Shown: one piece after another, positions 8,173-17,597 of the stretch
Layout: each line of letters starts with the position of its first letter
Numbering within the stretch: the stretch's first letter is position 1
Notes under the pieces: model-generated
What the model saw: only the letters and a program-made list of their open reading frames with translations
Databases searched by the model: none
Told to the model about the DNA's origin: nothing
Program-made: the position numbers and the translations under genes
Source: Paenacidovorax monticola
GTDB taxonomy: Bacteria > Pseudomonadota > Gammaproteobacteria > Burkholderiales > Burkholderiaceae_C
Direction of reading: 5' to 3'
Assembly (NCBI RefSeq): GCF_014489595.1
Contig: NZ_CP060790.1
Coordinates: 3,534,001-3,598,000, forward strand
DNA: 64,000 bases

Positions 8173-8852
8173 TCAGCCGCCGCAGGCGCGCAGCGCCTTG
8201 CCGGCCAGCGCGGGGCGCAGCGTATCGAGCTGTGGGCGCAGGGCCGCGTCCACCGCCGGCAGGCGCAGGGTGTAGGCCTTGGCCTCGGGGCGCTCCTGCA
8301 CCACGCGGGCCGTGCGCACGCCCTGCTTGCCCAGGTTGGCCAGTTCGCGCGTGGCCGCCTCTTCCGACGAGAAGCGCCCCAGCGACAGGCCGGGCTCCAG
8401 CGCCGCGCCGGGCCGGTCGTAGGCCACGTTGCGCGAGCGCAGCTCGGCGCGCTTCTTCTCCAGGGCTTCGTTGTCAGCAAAGCGGCCCATGTAAACCATC
8501 CAGCGCCCGGGCACCACGGCGGCCTCCAGGGCCCAGCTGCCCTGCGGCAGCGCGGCGGCGGCGGCGCGCAGTGCCTCGGCCTGGCGCTCGTCGAAGGTGC
8601 CCGCCTGCAGGCATTCACCCCCGCCGGCGCCCCGGCAGGGGTGGAGGCTGCCGCGGCCGGCGCCTCGGGGGCCGGTGCCGGCGCGTCCTTGCCGGGCAGG
8701 ATGCGCAGCGCCTCGGGGCGGATCTGGTTCGCCAGGCGCTCGGGCTCGGACTGCTCCTGGGGCGCGAGCCCCCAGGCGCGCAGCCAGCCCTGGGCCCAGG
8801 CGTAGTAGCCGGCGTTGGCCAGCAGCAGGATCAGCACGGCGATGCGCAGCAT
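8173..8852 (-). CDS. SPOR-domain membrane protein (frameshifted)
   Basis: A 226-residue protein after correction. One transmembrane helix at the N-terminus ([20 protein letters not shown]) is followed by an Ala/Pro-rich linker and a C-terminal SPOR domain ([20 protein letters not shown]), which binds denuded peptidoglycan at the division site. A base is missing in the C run at 8618-8622. It starts 13 bp after the birA stop on the same strand and is probably in one operon with it. The role in cell envelope or division is inferred from the SPOR fold. Confidence 0.8.
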
Positions 8853-8865
8853 GGGCAGGGGATTC

Positions 8866-9689
8866 TCAGGCGGATGGAGGGACCGGGCGCACGCTCACCT
8901 CGGCACTGGTGATGGACTGCAGCCCGCCAGCGGTCTGCACCTGCAGCGCGCCGTCGGGCGCCACGCCCAGGCACAGGCCGTGGCGGCCGTCGCTGAGCGT
9001 GACCTCGCGGCCGCGCAGCAGGTCGCGGCGCGCGAAGCGCGGCTGCAGCGGCGCGAATCCCGTGGCGGCGAAGGCGAGCACGGCGGTCACGAGCGGTTCG
9101 GCCACGCGGCGCAGGGCCGTGGGCGCGTCGAGCGCGGCGTCCAGCTCCTGCAGCCATGCGGGGATGGTGGCCAGGCCCTCGGCCGGGCGCGGGCGGATGT
9201 TGATGCCCACGCCGATCACCACGTAGCGCGCGCCCGGGGGCTCGGCGGGGCCGACCAGGCTCGCGGTCTCGATGAGGATGCCGCAGAGTTTGCGCGAGCC
9301 GTCTAGCCACAGGTCGTTGGGCCACTTGATGCCGATGGCCGGCGCGCCGCCGGGGGCGGGAGCTGGGGCTGCAGGCTCTCGGCCACGCTCAGCCCCACGG
9401 CGAGCGACAGGCCCGACCAGTCCGCGGGCGCCAGCGACAGGCCCAGCGAGAACATGAGCGAATCGCCCACGCCGCTGTGCCATACCTTGCCCATGCGGCC
9501 GCGCCCGGCGGTCTGCTGCTCGGCCACGAGCAGCACCGGGTCGGCCTGGCCCGCGCGCGCGCGGCGCATGAGTTCGCTGTTGGTGGAGTCGATCTCGGGC
9601 AGGACTTCCACGCTGAAGCCGGGCAGCCGGGGGTACACGGCTTCCCAGATGGCCTCGGCGGGCCAGCGCACGGGCGGCAGGGCGGTCAC
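8866..9689 (-). CDS. birA: Biotin--[acetyl-CoA carboxylase] ligase (frameshifted)
   Basis: Attaches biotin to the carboxyl carrier protein of acetyl-CoA carboxylase. About 274 residues after correction. Visible motifs are the substrate region [10 protein letters not shown], the adenylate loop [22 protein letters not shown] and GVGINI. There is no N-terminal DNA-binding domain, so it is a ligase without repressor function. A base is missing in the G/C runs at 9351-9362. The start is a GTG at 9689 that overlaps the SET gene stop by three bases, implying translational coupling. The enzyme is normally essential, so the break is probably a sequencing error. Confidence 0.9.
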
Positions 9690-10213
9690 GGGCGCTGGCT
9701 CCGGGGGGCAGGGCCGGCCGGGGGGCGGGGCGGCACCCAGCCACGCTTGGGCGCCAGCAGCGTGCCGCGGCAGTTGGGGCTGCCGCACCAGCAGGGGTAC
9801 TCGGCCTTGAGCTTGGGCGTGTAGCGCTCCTCGATGATGAGGCCGTAATCGTAGTTGAGTTCCTCGCCGGCCCGGATGTTGCGCAGCGCGGTGATGAAGA
9901 TGCGGCCGTCCCGCTCGTCGGCGTAGCAGTTGGGGTTGCAGCTGTGGTTGATCCAGCGCGCCGAGTTGCCGCCGAACTTCGCGTCGATCACGCGGTCTTC
10001 ATCGACGTGGAAGTAGAACGTGTGGTTGGGCTGCAGCGGATCGTGCGGGTGCCGGTCCTGCGCCTCCTGCCAGGTGATCACCTGGCCCGTGTACTCGATG
10101 ACGACCTCGCCCTCGGCGATGTCCTGCACCGCGAACACGCCCTTGCCGTGGACGCCAGAGCGCCGTGTCTGGATGCGCCGGCTGGCGGAGGGGACGGAGG
10201 CGGAGCGGGGCAT
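9686..10213 (-). CDS. SET-domain protein lysine methyltransferase
   Basis: A 175-residue stand-alone SET domain with all catalytic signatures: RSGVHGKGVFA (18-28), NHSCNPNC (89-96, the pseudoknot that binds S-adenosylmethionine), ELNYDYG with the catalytic tyrosine (118-124), and a post-SET zinc cluster CWCGSPNC (C141, C143, C148). It should transfer methyl groups to lysine side chains. Bacterial SET proteins are known, mainly in Chlamydia and some proteobacteria, but substrates are mostly unknown. It heads the minus-strand set with birA and the SPOR gene, and is divergent from topB. The product is cytoplasmic, with no signal peptide. Confidence 0.88.
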   Translation of the reverse strand: MPRSASVPSASRRIQTRRSGVHGKGVFAVQDIAEGEVVIEYTGQVITWQEAQDRHPHDPLQPNHTFYFHVDEDRVIDAKFGGNSARWINHSCNPNCYADERDGRIFITALRNIRAGEELNYDYGLIIEERYTPKLKAEYPCWCGSPNCRGTLLAPKRGWVPPRPPAGPAPRSQRP

Positions 10214-10234
10214 GGCAAAACTCTGTTAACTTGA

Positions 10235-10267
10235 ATATGCACACATGCGCGTGCGCGTGCACGCGCG
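10235..10267. other. 33-bp perfect purine-pyrimidine alternation (Z-DNA prone)
   Basis: Every step from A10235 to G10267 alternates purine and pyrimidine, mostly CA/TG and CG/GC steps, including the run GCGCGTGCGCGTGCACGCGC. Such tracts adopt left-handed DNA under negative supercoiling. It lies midway between the divergent SET and topB genes and is followed by a GC hairpin (arms at 10288-10294 and 10299-10305). Confidence 0.7.
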
Positions 10268-10331
10268 AGAACATGGATTGTAGAAGCGCCCGGCAGCGGC
10301 CGGGCGTGCCTGGAACGATGAGACCCAAAGA

Positions 10332-13250
10332 ATGACGAAGACCCTGGTGATTGCTGAGAAACCGTCGGTGGCGCAGGACATCGTGCGCGCGCTCACCCCC
10401 AGTGCGGGCAAGTTCGAGAAGCACGAAGACCATTTCGAGAACGAGCGCTACGTCGTGACCAGCGCCGTGGGCCACCTCGTGGAGATCCAGGCGCCCGAGC
10501 AGTTCGACGTGAAGCGCGGCAAATGGAGCTTCGCCCACCTGCCCGTGATTCCGCCGTACTTCGACCTCAAGCCCGTGGACAAGACCAAGAGCCGCTTGAA
10601 CGCGGTGGTCAAGCTGGCCAAGCGTAAGGACGTGACCGAACTCGTGAACGCCTGCGACGCGGGCCGCGAAGGGGAGCTGATCTTCCGCCTGATCGAGCAG
10701 TACGCGGGCGGCGCCAAGGGCGGGCTGGGCAAGCCCATTAAGCGCCTGTGGCTGCAGAGCATGACGCCGCAGGCCATCCGCGACGGTTTCGAGAGCCTGC
10801 GCTCCGAGCAGCAGATGGCGGGCCTGGCCAGCGCCGCGCGCAGCCGCTCCGAGGCCGACTGGCTCGTGGGCATCAACGGCACGCGCGCCATGACGGCCTT
10901 CAACTCGCGCGACGGCGGCTTCTTCCTCACCACCGTGGGCCGCGTGCAGACGCCCACGCTCTCGCTCGTGGTGGAGCGCGAGGAGAAAATCCGCAAGTTC
11001 GTGAGCCGCGACTACTGGGAAATCCACGCCACCTTTGGCGCCGAGGCGGGCGAATACCCCGCCAAGTGGTTCGATCCGCAGTGGAAGAAGGGCGACGACC
11101 CCGAGGCCCGCGCCGACCGCGTCTGGTCCTTCGAGCAGGCGCGCGCCATCGCCGATGCAGTGCGCGGCAAGTCCGCCACGGTCACCGAAGAGTCCAAGCC
11201 CACGACCCAGGCCTCGCCCCTGCTGTTCGACCTGACGAGCCTGCAGCGCGAGGCCAACGGCAAGTTCGGCTTCTCGGCCAAGACCACGCTGGCCCTGGCA
11301 CAGAGCCTGTACGAGCGCCACAAGGCCCTGACCTACCCGCGTACCGACTCGCGCGCCCTGCCCGAGGACTACCTGCCCGTGGCGCGCCAGACCTTCGGCA
11401 TGCTGGCCACGAGCGGCATGCGCCACCTCGCGCCGTTCGCGCAGCAGGCGCTCGATGGCAACTACGTCAAGCCGTCCAAGCGCATCTTCGACAACAGCAA
11501 GGTCAGCGACCACTTCGCCATCATCCCCACGCTGCAGGCGCCCAGCGGCCTGTCGGACGCCGAGCAGAAGCTCTATGACCTCGTGGTGCGCCGCTTCATG
11601 GCGGTGTTCTTCCCCAGCGCCGAATACCTGGTGACGACGCGCATCAGCCAGGTCGTGGGCCATTCATTCAAGACCGAGGGCAAGGTGCTGGTCAAGCCGG
11701 GCTGGCTCGCCATCTACGGCAAGGAAGCGGCCGACGAGGTGGAAGGCGCCAAGGACGGCGACAAGGGCCAGAACCTCGTGCCCGTGAAGCCCGGCGAGAT
11801 GGTGCGCACGGACCATGTGGAACCCAAGGGCCTCAAGACCAAGCCGCCCGCGCGCTACTCCGAAGCCACGCTGCTGGGCGCCATGGAGAGCGCGGGCAAG
11901 CAGGTCGAGGACGAGGAACTGCGCTCGGCCATGCAGGAAAAGGGCCTGGGTACCCCGGCCACGCGCGCGGCCATCATCGAAGGGCTGCTGACCGAGAAAT
12001 ACATGCTGCGCGAAGGCCGCGAGCTGATCCCCACGGCCAAGGCCTTCCAGCTCATGACGCTGCTGCGCGGCCTGGAAGTCGAGGAGCTGTGCCGCGCCGA
12101 CCTCACGGGCGAGTGGGAGTACAAGCTCGCGCAGATGGAGAAGGGCCAGCTGAGCCGCGAGGCCTTCATGCAGCAGATCGCCGCCATGACCGAGCGCATG
12201 GTGAAGAAGGCCAAGGAATACGACCGCGACACCATCCCCGGCGACTACGCCACGCTGGCGGCGCCCTGCCCCAACTGCGGCGGCGTGGTGAAGGAGAACT
12301 ACCGCCGCTACGCCTGCGTGGGCAAGGCCGGCGACGGCGTGGGCGCCTGCGGCTTCTCGTTCGGCAAATCGCCCGCGGGGCGCACGTTCGAGACCGCCGA
12401 GGCCGACCAACTGCTGCGCGACCGGCGCATCGGCCCGCTCGAAGGCTTCCGCTCCAAGGCCGGGTGGCCCTTCACGGCCGAGATCACGATCAACTACGAC
12501 GACGAGGCCAAGAACTTCAAGCTGGAGTTCGATTTCGGCGACGACGGCGCGGGCGAGGAAACCGGCGAGCTCGTGGACTTTGGCGACCAGGAAAGCCTGG
12601 GCGCCTGCCCCGTGTGCGGCGCGCCCGTGTACGAGCATGGCAGCAACTACGTGTGCAGCCATTCCGTGCCCACGGCCGCGCAGGCCACGCCGAGCTGCAC
12701 CTTCAAGAGCGGCAAGATCATCCTGCAGCAGCCCGTGGAGCGCGCGCAGATGGCCAAGCTGCTCGCCACGGGCAAGACGGACCTGCTCGACAAGTTCGTC
12801 TCCATGCGCACGCGCCGCGCGTTCAAGGCCTTTCTGGCCTGGGACAAGGAGGCCGGCAAGGTCAACTTCGAGTTCGAGCCGCGCGACAGCAAGTACCCGC
12901 CGCGCAAGACCGCTGCTGCAAAAACAGGAGCTGCTGGCGCAGGCAGGGTGAGCGCTGCAGCCAAGAAGGCTGCCAAGCCCGCCGCCAAGAAAGCCGCCGC
13001 CAAGGCCCCGCGCAAGGCCGCTGCGGGCCAGCCCCCGAGTGCCGCGCTGGCCGCCGTGATCGGCAGCGAGCCCGTGGCGCGCCCCGAGGCCGTGAAGAAG
13101 ATGTGGGAGTACATCAAGGCCCACAACCTGCAGGACCCCAAGGACAAGCGCACCATCCTGGCCGACGACAAGCTGCGCGCCGTGTTTGGCAAGGACAGCG
13201 TGGGCATGTTCGAGCTGGCGGGCGTGCTGGGCAAGCACCTGGGCGGCTGA
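10332..13250 (+). CDS. topB: DNA topoisomerase III with lysine-rich linker and SWIB domain
   Basis: A type IA topoisomerase of 972 residues, well above the roughly 650 of E. coli TopB. The TOPRIM domain is at the N-terminus (KTLVIAEKPSVAQDI; ACDAGREGELI near 105), the catalytic tyrosine lies in LTYPRTDSRALPEDY (near 333), and two C-terminal zinc-ribbon-like cysteine sets (CPNCGG; CPVCG...C) follow. Residues 859-903 are Lys/Ala/Pro-rich, like histone H1 tails, and 904-972 form a SWIB/MDM2 domain (MWEYIKAHNLQDPKDKRTIL). The enzyme decatenates and relaxes DNA. The SWIB fusion is known in some bacterial topoisomerases; its role is not established. Confidence 0.95.
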   Translation: MTKTLVIAEKPSVAQDIVRALTPSAGKFEKHEDHFENERYVVTSAVGHLVEIQAPEQFDVKRGKWSFAHLPVIPPYFDLKPVDKTKSRLNAVVKLAKRKDVTELVNACDAGREGELIFRLIEQYAGGAKGGLGKPIKRLWLQSMTPQAIRDGFESLRSEQQMAGLASAARSRSEADWLVGINGTRAMTAFNSRDGGFFLTTVGRVQTPTLSLVVEREEKIRKFVSRDYWEIHATFGAEAGEYPAKWFDPQWKKGDDPEARADRVWSFEQARAIADAVRGKSATVTEESKPTTQASPLLFDLTSLQREANGKFGFSAKTTLALAQSLYERHKALTYPRTDSRALPEDYLPVARQTFGMLATSGMRHLAPFAQQALDGNYVKPSKRIFDNSKVSDHFAIIPTLQAPSGLSDAEQKLYDLVVRRFMAVFFPSAEYLVTTRISQVVGHSFKTEGKVLVKPGWLAIYGKEAADEVEGAKDGDKGQNLVPVKPGEMVRTDHVEPKGLKTKPPARYSEATLLGAMESAGKQVEDEELRSAMQEKGLGTPATRAAIIEGLLTEKYMLREGRELIPTAKAFQLMTLLRGLEVEELCRADLTGEWEYKLAQMEKGQLSREAFMQQIAAMTERMVKKAKEYDRDTIPGDYATLAAPCPNCGGVVKENYRRYACVGKAGDGVGACGFSFGKSPAGRTFETAEADQLLRDRRIGPLEGFRSKAGWPFTAEITINYDDEAKNFKLEFDFGDDGAGEETGELVDFGDQESLGACPVCGAPVYEHGSNYVCSHSVPTAAQATPSCTFKSGKIILQQPVERAQMAKLLATGKTDLLDKFVSMRTRRAFKAFLAWDKEAGKVNFEFEPRDSKYPPRKTAAAKTGAAGAGRVSAAAKKAAKPAAKKAAAKAPRKAAAGQPPSAALAAVIGSEPVARPEAVKKMWEYIKAHNLQDPKDKRTILADDKLRAVFGKDSVGMFELAGVLGKHLGG

Positions 13251-13269
13251 GCGGGAGGCGCCGCGCCCC

Positions 13270-14052
13270 ATGGCATCGCCGCCGCCCGCGCTGTCCCTGC
13301 AGATCGCCACGGCGGTGCACCACCGCATCCACACCGTCACGGTGCGCATGGACTCGGTGGGCTGGGTGGTTTCGGGCACCAAGCACCTCGTCACGCCCGC
13401 GGGCGGCCACCGCTACCCCAGCGGGCAGGTGTTCGTGCTGCCGCGGGCCGCGCAGTGGGAGGTCGTCAACGACCCGGCACCGCATGGCCGCTACGTGGCG
13501 CGGCTGCTGTGCTTCGCGCCCGAGCTGGTCGAACAGTTCCACTGCCGCTTCGGGCAGTTCGCGGCGCTGGCGCCCGTGCAGGGCTGTGCGGGCCTGCCGG
13601 CCGATGCGACTTTCGAGGGCAGCTACATGCGCGCCGTGTCCGCGCTCGAGGATGGCGCCAGCTCGCAGGCGCTGCGCGAACACCGTGCGCTCGAAGTGCT
13701 GCTGTTGCTGGCCGAGGCCGGCATCGTGTTCGCGCCGCCGGGCGAGCTGGGCTGGGCCGAGCGGGTGCGCCGCCTCGTCGGCCCCAGCCCCCAGGCCGAC
13801 TGGTCGGTCGAGCGCATCGCGGGCGCTTTCGGCACCAGCGCCAGCACGCTGCGGCGGCGCCTCGCGCAGGAGGGCGAGACCGTGGGCCAGTGCCTGCGCG
13901 ACGTGCGGCTGGAGACGGGCCTGATGCTGCTGCAGAGCTCGCCGCTGCAGGTGTCGGAGATTGCCGCCCGCTGCGGCTACGAATCGCACAGCCGCTTCAG
14001 CGCGGCATTCCGCGAACGCTTCGGCTTTCCCCCCTCGCAACTGCGGCCCTGA
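13270..14052 (+). CDS. AraC-family transcriptional regulator
   Basis: A 260-residue regulator with a cupin-like N-terminal half and two C-terminal helix-turn-helices (about 165-260; second one LQVSEIAARCGYESHSRFSA, then FRERFGFPPSQLR). The start at 13270 follows topB by 19 bp; the longer frame upstream lies inside topB. It might act on the exported PEBP-like gene 101 bp downstream, but no operator is obvious. Confidence 0.85.
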   Translation: MASPPPALSLQIATAVHHRIHTVTVRMDSVGWVVSGTKHLVTPAGGHRYPSGQVFVLPRAAQWEVVNDPAPHGRYVARLLCFAPELVEQFHCRFGQFAALAPVQGCAGLPADATFEGSYMRAVSALEDGASSQALREHRALEVLLLLAEAGIVFAPPGELGWAERVRRLVGPSPQADWSVERIAGAFGTSASTLRRRLAQEGETVGQCLRDVRLETGLMLLQSSPLQVSEIAARCGYESHSRFSAAFRERFGFPPSQLRP

Positions 14053-14153
14053 GCCGTTGCGCACAGCCATTGGCGCGGCAGGGCGAGCGCCCCAGGCCCG
14101 CACGGGCGAGCATCACAGCCTTGTTCCACCCCCGGTCCACAAGGAGCCTTTCG

Positions 14154-14756
14154 ATGCACTCCCCTTCTTTCCGATCTTCCTGGCCGCGCCCCGCGCGGGC
14201 GGCCCTCGCTTGCGCGCTGGCCTGCAGCGCCGCCGTGGCAGCCCACGCCCAGGCATTCACGCTCGCCAGCCCCGACTTCGTCGAAGGCAGCACGCTGCCC
14301 CAGCGCTTCGAGTTCAACGGCTTCGGCTGCGCGGGCGGCAACCAGTCCCCCGCGCTGCACTGGAGCGGCGCGCCCGCAGGCACCCAGAGCTACGCCGTCA
14401 CCATGTACGACCCCGACGCGCCCACGGGATCGGGCTGGTGGCACTGGACGGTGGTGAACATCCCCGCCACCGTCGCCGAGCTGCGCCCCGATGCCGGCGC
14501 CGCCGGCGGCGCGAACCTGCCTGCGGGCGCCAGCCATGTGCGCATCGACTACGGGGTGGCTGCCTGGGGCGGCCTGTGCCCGCCGCCGGGCGATGCGCCG
14601 CACCGCTACGTCTTCACCGTGCATGCGCTCAAGGTGCCCCGGCTCGACCTGCCCGCCGATGCCACGGCCGCCCTGGCGGGCTACATGATCCACGCGCACA
14701 GCCTGGGCAAGGCCACGCTGACGGCGCGCTATGGCCGTCCGTCGTCCGCCCGGTGA
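14154..14756 (+). CDS. Exported YbhB/YbcL-type PEBP protein
   Basis: A 200-residue phosphatidylethanolamine-binding-protein homologue (Raf kinase inhibitor-like). A signal peptide ends near AHAQ (residue about 33). The PEBP signatures follow: DPDAPTGSGWWHWTVVNIPA (anion-pocket motif CR1) and the PPPGDAPHRYVFTVHAL motif (CR2). Members bind phosphorylated ligands or lipids; the physiological function in bacteria is unclear. A clear ribosome site (AAGGAG) precedes the ATG at 14154. Confidence 0.87.
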   Translation: MHSPSFRSSWPRPARAALACALACSAAVAAHAQAFTLASPDFVEGSTLPQRFEFNGFGCAGGNQSPALHWSGAPAGTQSYAVTMYDPDAPTGSGWWHWTVVNIPATVAELRPDAGAAGGANLPAGASHVRIDYGVAAWGGLCPPPGDAPHRYVFTVHALKVPRLDLPADATAALAGYMIHAHSLGKATLTARYGRPSSAR

Positions 14757-14827
14757 CGGATGGGCGGGGCCGCATGCCTTAAGCTGGGGCCTGCGTGGCC
14801 CTGCGGCTGGTCCGGAGGCGGCGCGCG

Positions 14828-15219
14828 ATGCCCACCCCCGAACCCCGGAGCCCTTCTCCCATGCGCAGTCCCCGCGAACGTGCCCTCTGGTCCGTCCTGG
14901 CCCAGGCCCTGGTGGCCGCCGTGGCGGCCGCCTGGTGGACGGCCGACCAGTGGCTGCCCCAGGCCGGGCCCTGGGCCGAGCAGCTCTGGCGCAAGACCAC
15001 CCGCCCGGGCCCCGAGTCCCTGCCCCAGCGGGCCGGCGGCCCCGCCCGCGAACGCGCCGCCGCGCCGCCGGCGCAGGGCGCGGCCTCCGTCTCCGTGCCT
15101 GCCCCGCCGCGCAAGTGCATGCGGGATGGCCGCGTCACCTACACCGACCAGCCCTGCCCCCGGGCAGCCGCGAGCAGGCGGTGGAGGGCGGCGCGGTGAT
15201 GTCCCTGCCTGCGCAATGA
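14828..15219 (+). CDS. DUF4124-type membrane-anchored protein (frameshifted)
   Basis: A 130-residue protein after correction. It has one hydrophobic helix (about 25-45), a Pro/Ala-rich linker and a C-terminal two-cysteine module KCMRDGRVTYTDQPCP typical of DUF4124. A base is missing in the CCCCC run at 15157-15161; restored, the chain ends PGSREQAVEGGAVMSLPAQ. The corrected stop overlaps the next start as ATGA, which supports the correction. GGAGG at 14814-14818 fixes the start at 14828. Function unknown, probably periplasmic. Confidence 0.65.
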
Positions 15220-15739
15220 GCCACGCCATGGCCACCCACCGACTCGCCACGGCGGCAGACCTCGAAGCGGCCCATGCCATCTACATGCACGAGGACGTCG
15301 TTCCGTTCCTTGGGTTCGATCCCATGCCCCTGCGCGCCTTCGAGGCGGTGTTCCGCAACCTCCTGGCCACGCGTGCCTTCCACGTGGTGGAGCAGGACGG
15401 GGAGGTGGCGGGCTTCTACCGCCTGTCCAGGCACGAGGGCCGGGCCCGCCACGTGGCCTACCAGGGCACGTTCGCCGTGGCCCCCGGGCCCGGGGCTCGG
15501 GCCTGGCGCTGCGCATCATCGAGGCGGTCACGGACCGCCTGCAAGGCGAGGGGGTGCTCCGGTTCGAGCTCATGCTCGAGGCCGACAACCCCCGCGCCCA
15601 CCGCTTCTACTCCAAGCTGGGCTTCGTGGAAGAGGGCCGGCTGCGCAGCGCGTACAAGCGCGCCAGCGACGGCCACTACACCGACGAAATCCTCATGGCG
15701 AAGCTGCTGCCCGCAGCGCAGCCCCGGCGTCTTCTCTGA
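15216..15739 (+). CDS. GNAT-family N-acetyltransferase (frameshifted)
   Basis: A 174-residue acetyltransferase after correction. It opens HRLATAADLEAAHAIYMHED, the acetyl-CoA loop follows in GSGLALRIIEAVTDRL, and the end FYSKLGFVEEGRLRSAYKR is the usual GNAT beta6-alpha4 region. A base is missing in the C/G runs at 15481-15500. It overlaps the DUF4124 gene (ATGA). RimJ/L-type protein or small-molecule acetylation is plausible; the substrate is unknown. Confidence 0.75.
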
Positions 15740-15753
15740 AACTCCCGCACCAC

Positions 15754-16503
15754 ATGCTCCCTGCATCCACCCCTTCGCGTTCCGTGCCGCTCGCGGGCGC
15801 CAGCAACTTCCGCGACCTGGGCGGCTACGCCGGCGCGGGCGGGCGGCGCGTGAAGTGGCGCCGCATCTTCCGCGCCGACCACCTGGCGGCGCTCACGGCC
15901 GAGGACCGGGCGCATCTCGCGGCGCTGGGCATCGCGCGCGCGGTGGACTTCCGCGGCGAGCACGAACGTGCGGTGCTGGGCTACACGCTGCCGCGCGTGG
16001 AGCAGCACGTGCTCACCATCGAGCCCACGGTGGTGCAGCGCGCGCAGCAGCTGCTGCAGGCGGGCCATGCCCTCACGGCGCGCGAGGCCGTGGGCCTCAT
16101 GCAGGACACGTACCGGGGTTTCGTGGGTGAGAACGCGCCGCGCTTCGCGCAGCTGTTCGCGCTGCTGCTGGCGAGCGACGCGCCGCTGGTCTTCCACTGC
16201 ACGGCGGGCAAGGACCGCACGGGCTTTGCGGCCGCGCTGGTCCTGCTCGCGCTGGGCGTGCCGCGCGACGTGGTGATGCAGGACTACCTGCTCACCAACA
16301 CGCTCTACCGCCGCCCCGAAGGCCTGGCGGGCCCCGCGCCGCGGGAGGTGCTTGAGGTGCTGTGGCGCGTGCAGGAGGATTTCCTGAACGCCGCACTCGA
16401 CAGCGTGGACCGCCACCCGGGCGGCTTCGACGGCTACCTTGCCGGCGTGCTGGACGTCCATGATGCCGAGCGACTGCGCCTGGAGGCGCTGTACCTGGAG
16501 TGA
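15754..16503 (+). CDS. Tyrosine-protein phosphatase (DSP-like, MptpB/IphP type)
   Basis: A 249-residue phosphatase with the catalytic P-loop [10 protein letters not shown] (nucleophile C149, R155) and the N-terminal signature [11 protein letters not shown]. This is the bacterial IphP/PtpB group, which acts on phosphotyrosine, phosphoserine/threonine and sometimes phosphoinositides. No signal peptide is seen, so it acts in the cytoplasm unless secreted by another route. It follows the GNAT gene by 14 bp. Its substrate is not indicated by the neighbours. Confidence 0.88.
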   Translation: MLPASTPSRSVPLAGASNFRDLGGYAGAGGRRVKWRRIFRADHLAALTAEDRAHLAALGIARAVDFRGEHERAVLGYTLPRVEQHVLTIEPTVVQRAQQLLQAGHALTAREAVGLMQDTYRGFVGENAPRFAQLFALLLASDAPLVFHCTAGKDRTGFAAALVLLALGVPRDVVMQDYLLTNTLYRRPEGLAGPAPREVLEVLWRVQEDFLNAALDSVDRHPGGFDGYLAGVLDVHDAERLRLEALYLE

Positions 16504-16577
16504 AGCCCCTGCCCGGCAGGGACGGGCGCGATGCGGTAGCCTCGGTGCACAACGACCCTTCCAGGAGACCGATCCCC

Positions 16578-17555
16578 ATGCCTTCCCGCCGATTCCTGCT
16601 CGCCACGGCCGCCAGCCTCGCGCTGGGCGCCGCCTCCCTGGCCCATGCGGCCTGGCCCGACAAGCCGATCAAGCTCATCGTGCCCTTCCCGGCCGGGCAG
16701 GCCTCCGACATCTTCGCGCGCGCCCTGGCCGAGCCGCTGGGCCAGCGCCTGGGCCAGCCCGTGGTGGTCGAGAACAAGGCCGGCGCGGGCAGCAACATCG
16801 GCACCGAGGCCGCGGTGCGCTCGGCGCCAGACGGCTACACGCTGCTCGTGGCGGGCAGCGCCATGGCCGTGAACCAGACGCTGTACAAGAAGGTCAGCTT
16901 CGACCCTGCCAAGGACCTCGTGGGCATCTCGCTCATCGCCAAGGTGCCGCTGATCTTCCTGGCCACGCCCTCGTCGGGCATCACCAGCATGCGCCAGCTC
17001 ATCGACCAGGCGCGCGCCGCGCCGGGGCGGCTCAACTATGCGAGTGCGGGCATCGGCGGCACGCAGCACCTCTCGGGCGAGATGATGAAGGCGCGCGCCC
17101 AGGTGTTCATCACCCACATCCCCTACCGCGGCAGCGGCCCCGCGCAGGCGGACTTCCTGGGCGGGCAGGTGCCGCTGATGGTGGATTCGGTCACGGCCGC
17201 CCTGCCCCACATCCAGTCGCGCCGCGCGGTGCCGCTGGCCGTGACCTCGGCCCAGCGCTCCTCGCTGCTGCCCGACGTGCCCACCGTGCGCGAGAGCGGC
17301 CTGCCCGCGCTGCGCGACTTCGAGGCCGTGGGCTGGCTCGGCCTCATGGCGCCCAAGGGCACGCCGCCCGAGGTGGTACAGCGCCTGAACCGCGAGGTGA
17401 CCGAACTGCTGCGCGGCGAGGCGCTGGCGCGCTTCATCCGCGAGCGCGGCTCCGAGCCCGCGCCCACCACGGGCCCGGAGTTCGACCGCTTCATCGCCAG
17501 CGAAATCCGCCAGTGGGGCGTGGCCGTGAAGGCCTCGGGCGCCTCGGTGGACTGA
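16578..17555 (+). CDS. Bug-family periplasmic solute receptor
   Basis: An intact 325-residue tripartite tricarboxylate receptor. The signal peptide is twin-arginine-like (PSRRFLLAT) and ends at AHAA. Typical Bug segments follow: [55 protein letters not shown] and [11 protein letters not shown]. No membrane partner genes are nearby. It is paralogous to the receptor at 6247, but the two share only the family motifs, so they probably bind different organic acids. A GST gene follows 42 bp downstream. Confidence 0.92.
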   Translation: MPSRRFLLATAASLALGAASLAHAAWPDKPIKLIVPFPAGQASDIFARALAEPLGQRLGQPVVVENKAGAGSNIGTEAAVRSAPDGYTLLVAGSAMAVNQTLYKKVSFDPAKDLVGISLIAKVPLIFLATPSSGITSMRQLIDQARAAPGRLNYASAGIGGTQHLSGEMMKARAQVFITHIPYRGSGPAQADFLGGQVPLMVDSVTAALPHIQSRRAVPLAVTSAQRSSLLPDVPTVRESGLPALRDFEAVGWLGLMAPKGTPPEVVQRLNREVTELLRGEALARFIRERGSEPAPTTGPEFDRFIASEIRQWGVAVKASGASVD

Positions 17556-17597
17556 GACCCCCTCACCTGATTTGCAACCGTTTTCGTGGAAGCCCTG

